DNA from: an uncultured delta proteobacterium
GTDB lineage: Bacteria > Bdellovibrionota_C > UBA2361 > OMII01
Reading direction: 5' to 3'
Length of the DNA stretch: 37,136 nucleotides
Assembly: GCA_903920005.1 (NCBI GenBank)
Contig: CAIXKI010000126.1
Location: 1-37,136 of the forward strand
Part shown: one piece after another, positions 35,442 through 37,136 of the stretch
How the letters are laid out: each line of letters starts with the position of its first letter
How positions within the stretch are numbered: position 1 is the stretch's first letter
Notes under the pieces: model-generated
Told to the model about the DNA's origin: nothing
The model's database searches: none
What the model saw: the letters and a program-made list of their open reading frames with translations, nothing else
Made by a program: the position numbers and the translations under genes

Positions 35442-35596
35442 GAGGAACACCTACTTGTGAGTAAAGCGCTACCCCTATTTAGGCCCCACACTACTTCTGC
35501 GCCTCTAGCGACTTATCACTTTTGTATGAGGTCTATAGTTCCAGTTCTCAGGCTGAAGTTTGAAGCGGAACGCCTCAAACTTCAGCCTGAGAAGTA
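35442..35596 (+). repeat. Dispersed repeat, copy D (truncated)
   Basis: About 155 bases, nearly identical to the first part of copy C from GAGGAACACCTACTTGTGAG. Its 3' part forms a perfect 18-bp inverted repeat, TCTCAGGCTGAAGTTTGA at 35546-35563 with complement at 35575-35592 and an 11-base loop, which other copies lack or have only in part. The gene after it starts without a clear N-terminus. Confidence 0.88.
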
Positions 35597-35722
35597 GACG
35601 CGTGGCTCGCTCTGCAATAACATGGCACTCGAGCGGAGCGCTTTGCCGCGGCCGCTCATTGCAACGTTACGCCCGGGTAAATCTCCACTTATTGACGCCT
35701 CCGTGCCAACGCAATCGGATAT

Positions 35723-37136
35723 GTGATTTTTGGCCCCTACTCATACTATCTCACGAGAGTGGATGCCGGATTTCAACTACTTGGGCAACTTGAGTTGATC
35801 TTCTCAGCAATAGTGGGTCAACTACGGGGAGGGTGTGGTTACGGGGCAGTAAAAGTGCAGATTAAGAGCGCTTCACAGACACAATCGCGCGATTCTTCAG
35901 AGCTAACGGACCTTTCTATCGGTGCGACGACGTCCCGCATTCCGCTCAAATCTGACCCATACTTCCAGGCCGTATGTGAGGTTGTCGCACTGCGAAGAAC
36001 CCTTCTAGCAAGGTATCCGGATGTAAAACCAACTAGAGAGCAGGACATTTGGCAGGGAGTTCCTAACATTGTCCGCCAGCGAGCTGATTCGGGAAAAGGA
36101 ATATCTCCCGCCTATCCCGATTATTCGCCGCAAACATGGCAGGAGAGAATTTTACCCTATATTCCTATTACGATCTCTGATGCTTGGGATGAGATAGAGA
36201 GGACCCGTGTAAACCTACTTGAAGAGGATGGTCGGGTTGGAAGATATGAAAGCTTGACCGAACTACTCGATATCCTCGCGAGCAACGTTGCTCATGTAAT
36301 AGCGAATGATAAAGAGCTGCTCCCCACCATCGAGTCTTTCCTTGCACAAAACGCTGATGCGATCAGTGAAATATCTAAGGAGTTCCTGGATAGTTTCAAG
36401 GCAAGTATAGATACCTTGGGACGTCACATCTTTGAGCTCAACACGCAGCGGGTTTCTGTGACCGACATTGCAAGACGCTATGGGATCGAGAAAGACGACC
36501 CACGTTTTCCTGACTACCTACGAGAGCCTGCGACGCTCGAAGAGGCAACGGCTACTGCCCGCCGTTTCTTCACAATCGACGAACCATCTAGTCCACTCCA
36601 CCGTGCCGCGATCGGTACTCTCATGTTGCTGGAACAGATGCCGCGAATACGGGAAAGGTATCCCTATAACGGGGGCTTTTTATCACAATCCGATTCCGAC
36701 GATATCGATGACGTCGAGACGACGGCATGGCTCACGATCCGCGCAGGCGTGCCTATGCCCTACAGCGTTTTAGGCGAGAAACAAGTAAGGGAATTCCTGA
36801 GGTGGGAGACCTGGTGGGACGAGGATATTGACTGTCCAGCGATAAAGAATCTCGTTCGGCGAATGGCCGAAACTTTCATTCATTCAGCGCCGGTCTCACG
36901 AAGATATGGCTTAACAGTTATCAAAGAGATGTATCGCTCTTGGGTAAGAGATCCTGAGGATCCTTTAAATGAGCGACCTTTCCCGATACCGACATCAATT
37001 GAGCTCGCTTCCTTCGATTCAGAGTATCATAGACACATTAAACGTAAGCTCTTACCCGAAGCACAAGAAGCCAGTGATACCCTATTTCGGGATCCAGAGT
37101 TCCAGTCAATGGCTCTACTCAGTGCTACCGACTTCA
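35723..37136 (+). CDS. Large hypothetical protein (partial, 5' end uncertain)
   Basis: Frame is open from 35696 (after TGA at 35693-35695) to the window end, about 480 codons. Candidate starts are GTG 35723, GTG 35759, GTG 35813 and GTG 35855; none has a good ribosome site, and no ATG lies near the 5' end. Translation from 35708 (NAIGYVIFGPYSYYLTRVDA) already reads like the inside of a protein, so the true start may have been lost next to repeat D. The rest is soluble and helical, rich in Asp/Glu/Arg, with segments such as FLAQNADAISEISKEFLDSF and VTDIARRYGIEKDDPRFPDY. No family recognised. It continues beyond base 37136. Confidence 0.6.
   Translation, partial: MIFGPYSYYLTRVDAGFQLLGQLELIFSAIVGQLRGGCGYGAVKVQIKSASQTQSRDSSELTDLSIGATTSRIPLKSDPYFQAVCEVVALRRTLLARYPDVKPTREQDIWQGVPNIVRQRADSGKGISPAYPDYSPQTWQERILPYIPITISDAWDEIERTRVNLLEEDGRVGRYESLTELLDILASNVAHVIANDKELLPTIESFLAQNADAISEISKEFLDSFKASIDTLGRHIFELNTQRVSVTDIARRYGIEKDDPRFPDYLREPATLEEATATARRFFTIDEPSSPLHRAAIGTLMLLEQMPRIRERYPYNGGFLSQSDSDDIDDVETTAWLTIRAGVPMPYSVLGEKQVREFLRWETWWDEDIDCPAIKNLVRRMAETFIHSAPVSRRYGLTVIKEMYRSWVRDPEDPLNERPFPIPTSIELASFDSEYHRHIKRKLLPEAQEASDTLFRDPEFQSMALLSATDF

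Overview
The window (37,136 bases) looks like a chromosomal segment of a free-living Gram-negative bacterium with moderate GC. Supporting points are a groESL operon behind an RpoH (sigma-32)-type promoter, sec-type signal peptides, a FecCD permease remnant, and the gene order prfA-prmC-murA, which is common in deltaproteobacterial-grade lineages. I cannot name a genus. A three-gene SulP-DabA-DabB module for dissolved inorganic carbon uptake suggests CO2 or bicarbonate fixation or a strong anaplerotic need.

Bases 1-5653 (minus) hold SulP, DabA and the start of DabB in one operon. Bases 6069-8347 hold a small membrane protein with a strong terminator, a GIY-YIG nuclease fragment running into a 102-bp repeat array, tmRNA (ssrA) with its 5' end duplicated upstream, and smpB. 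Bases 8464-10008 (plus) hold a DUF4239/bestrophin-like membrane protein and endonuclease III. Bases 10049-13772 (minus) hold murA, a DnaA/Hda-like ATPase, fabF and a small acidic ORF. MurA has Asp instead of Cys at the fosfomycin target position. Bases 13916-14441 hold a small helical protein and GC-rich palindromes. Bases 14463-16419 (minus) hold prfA and prmC. Bases 17029-19024 (plus) hold groES-groEL.

From about 19.2 kb the character changes to accessory DNA. A family of dispersed repeats of up to about 370 bp appears four times (19226, 20575, 30492, 35442). Two copies form an inverted pair around a tandem Lrp/AsnC-like regulator. Next to it is a collinear cluster (21145-25216) of a 2H phosphoesterase, an HD-domain hydrolase, an APH-like kinase and an ATP-grasp ligase. 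It meets, tail to tail, a minimal nucleotidyltransferase (AbiEii-like) with a small overlapping upstream ORF. The enzyme set resembles an uncharacterised small-molecule or conjugate pathway, or a defence/signalling module, and is the best candidate here for something undescribed.

Bases 27046-30138 hold a secreted small protein, a P-loop kinase, a glycerophosphodiester phosphodiesterase and a secreted protein of unknown function. Bases 30.1-37.1 kb are an island of unrecognised genes, gene remnants (including a FecCD permease C-terminus) and a 95-bp element with 18-bp terminal inverted repeats in two near-identical copies. Two genes there (31049-32272 and 32929-33846) encode paralogous two-TM proteins with a shared N-terminal PRRPS-E/D-ELS motif that I do not recognise from any family. 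The last gene runs off the window and seems to have lost its 5' end at a dispersed repeat.
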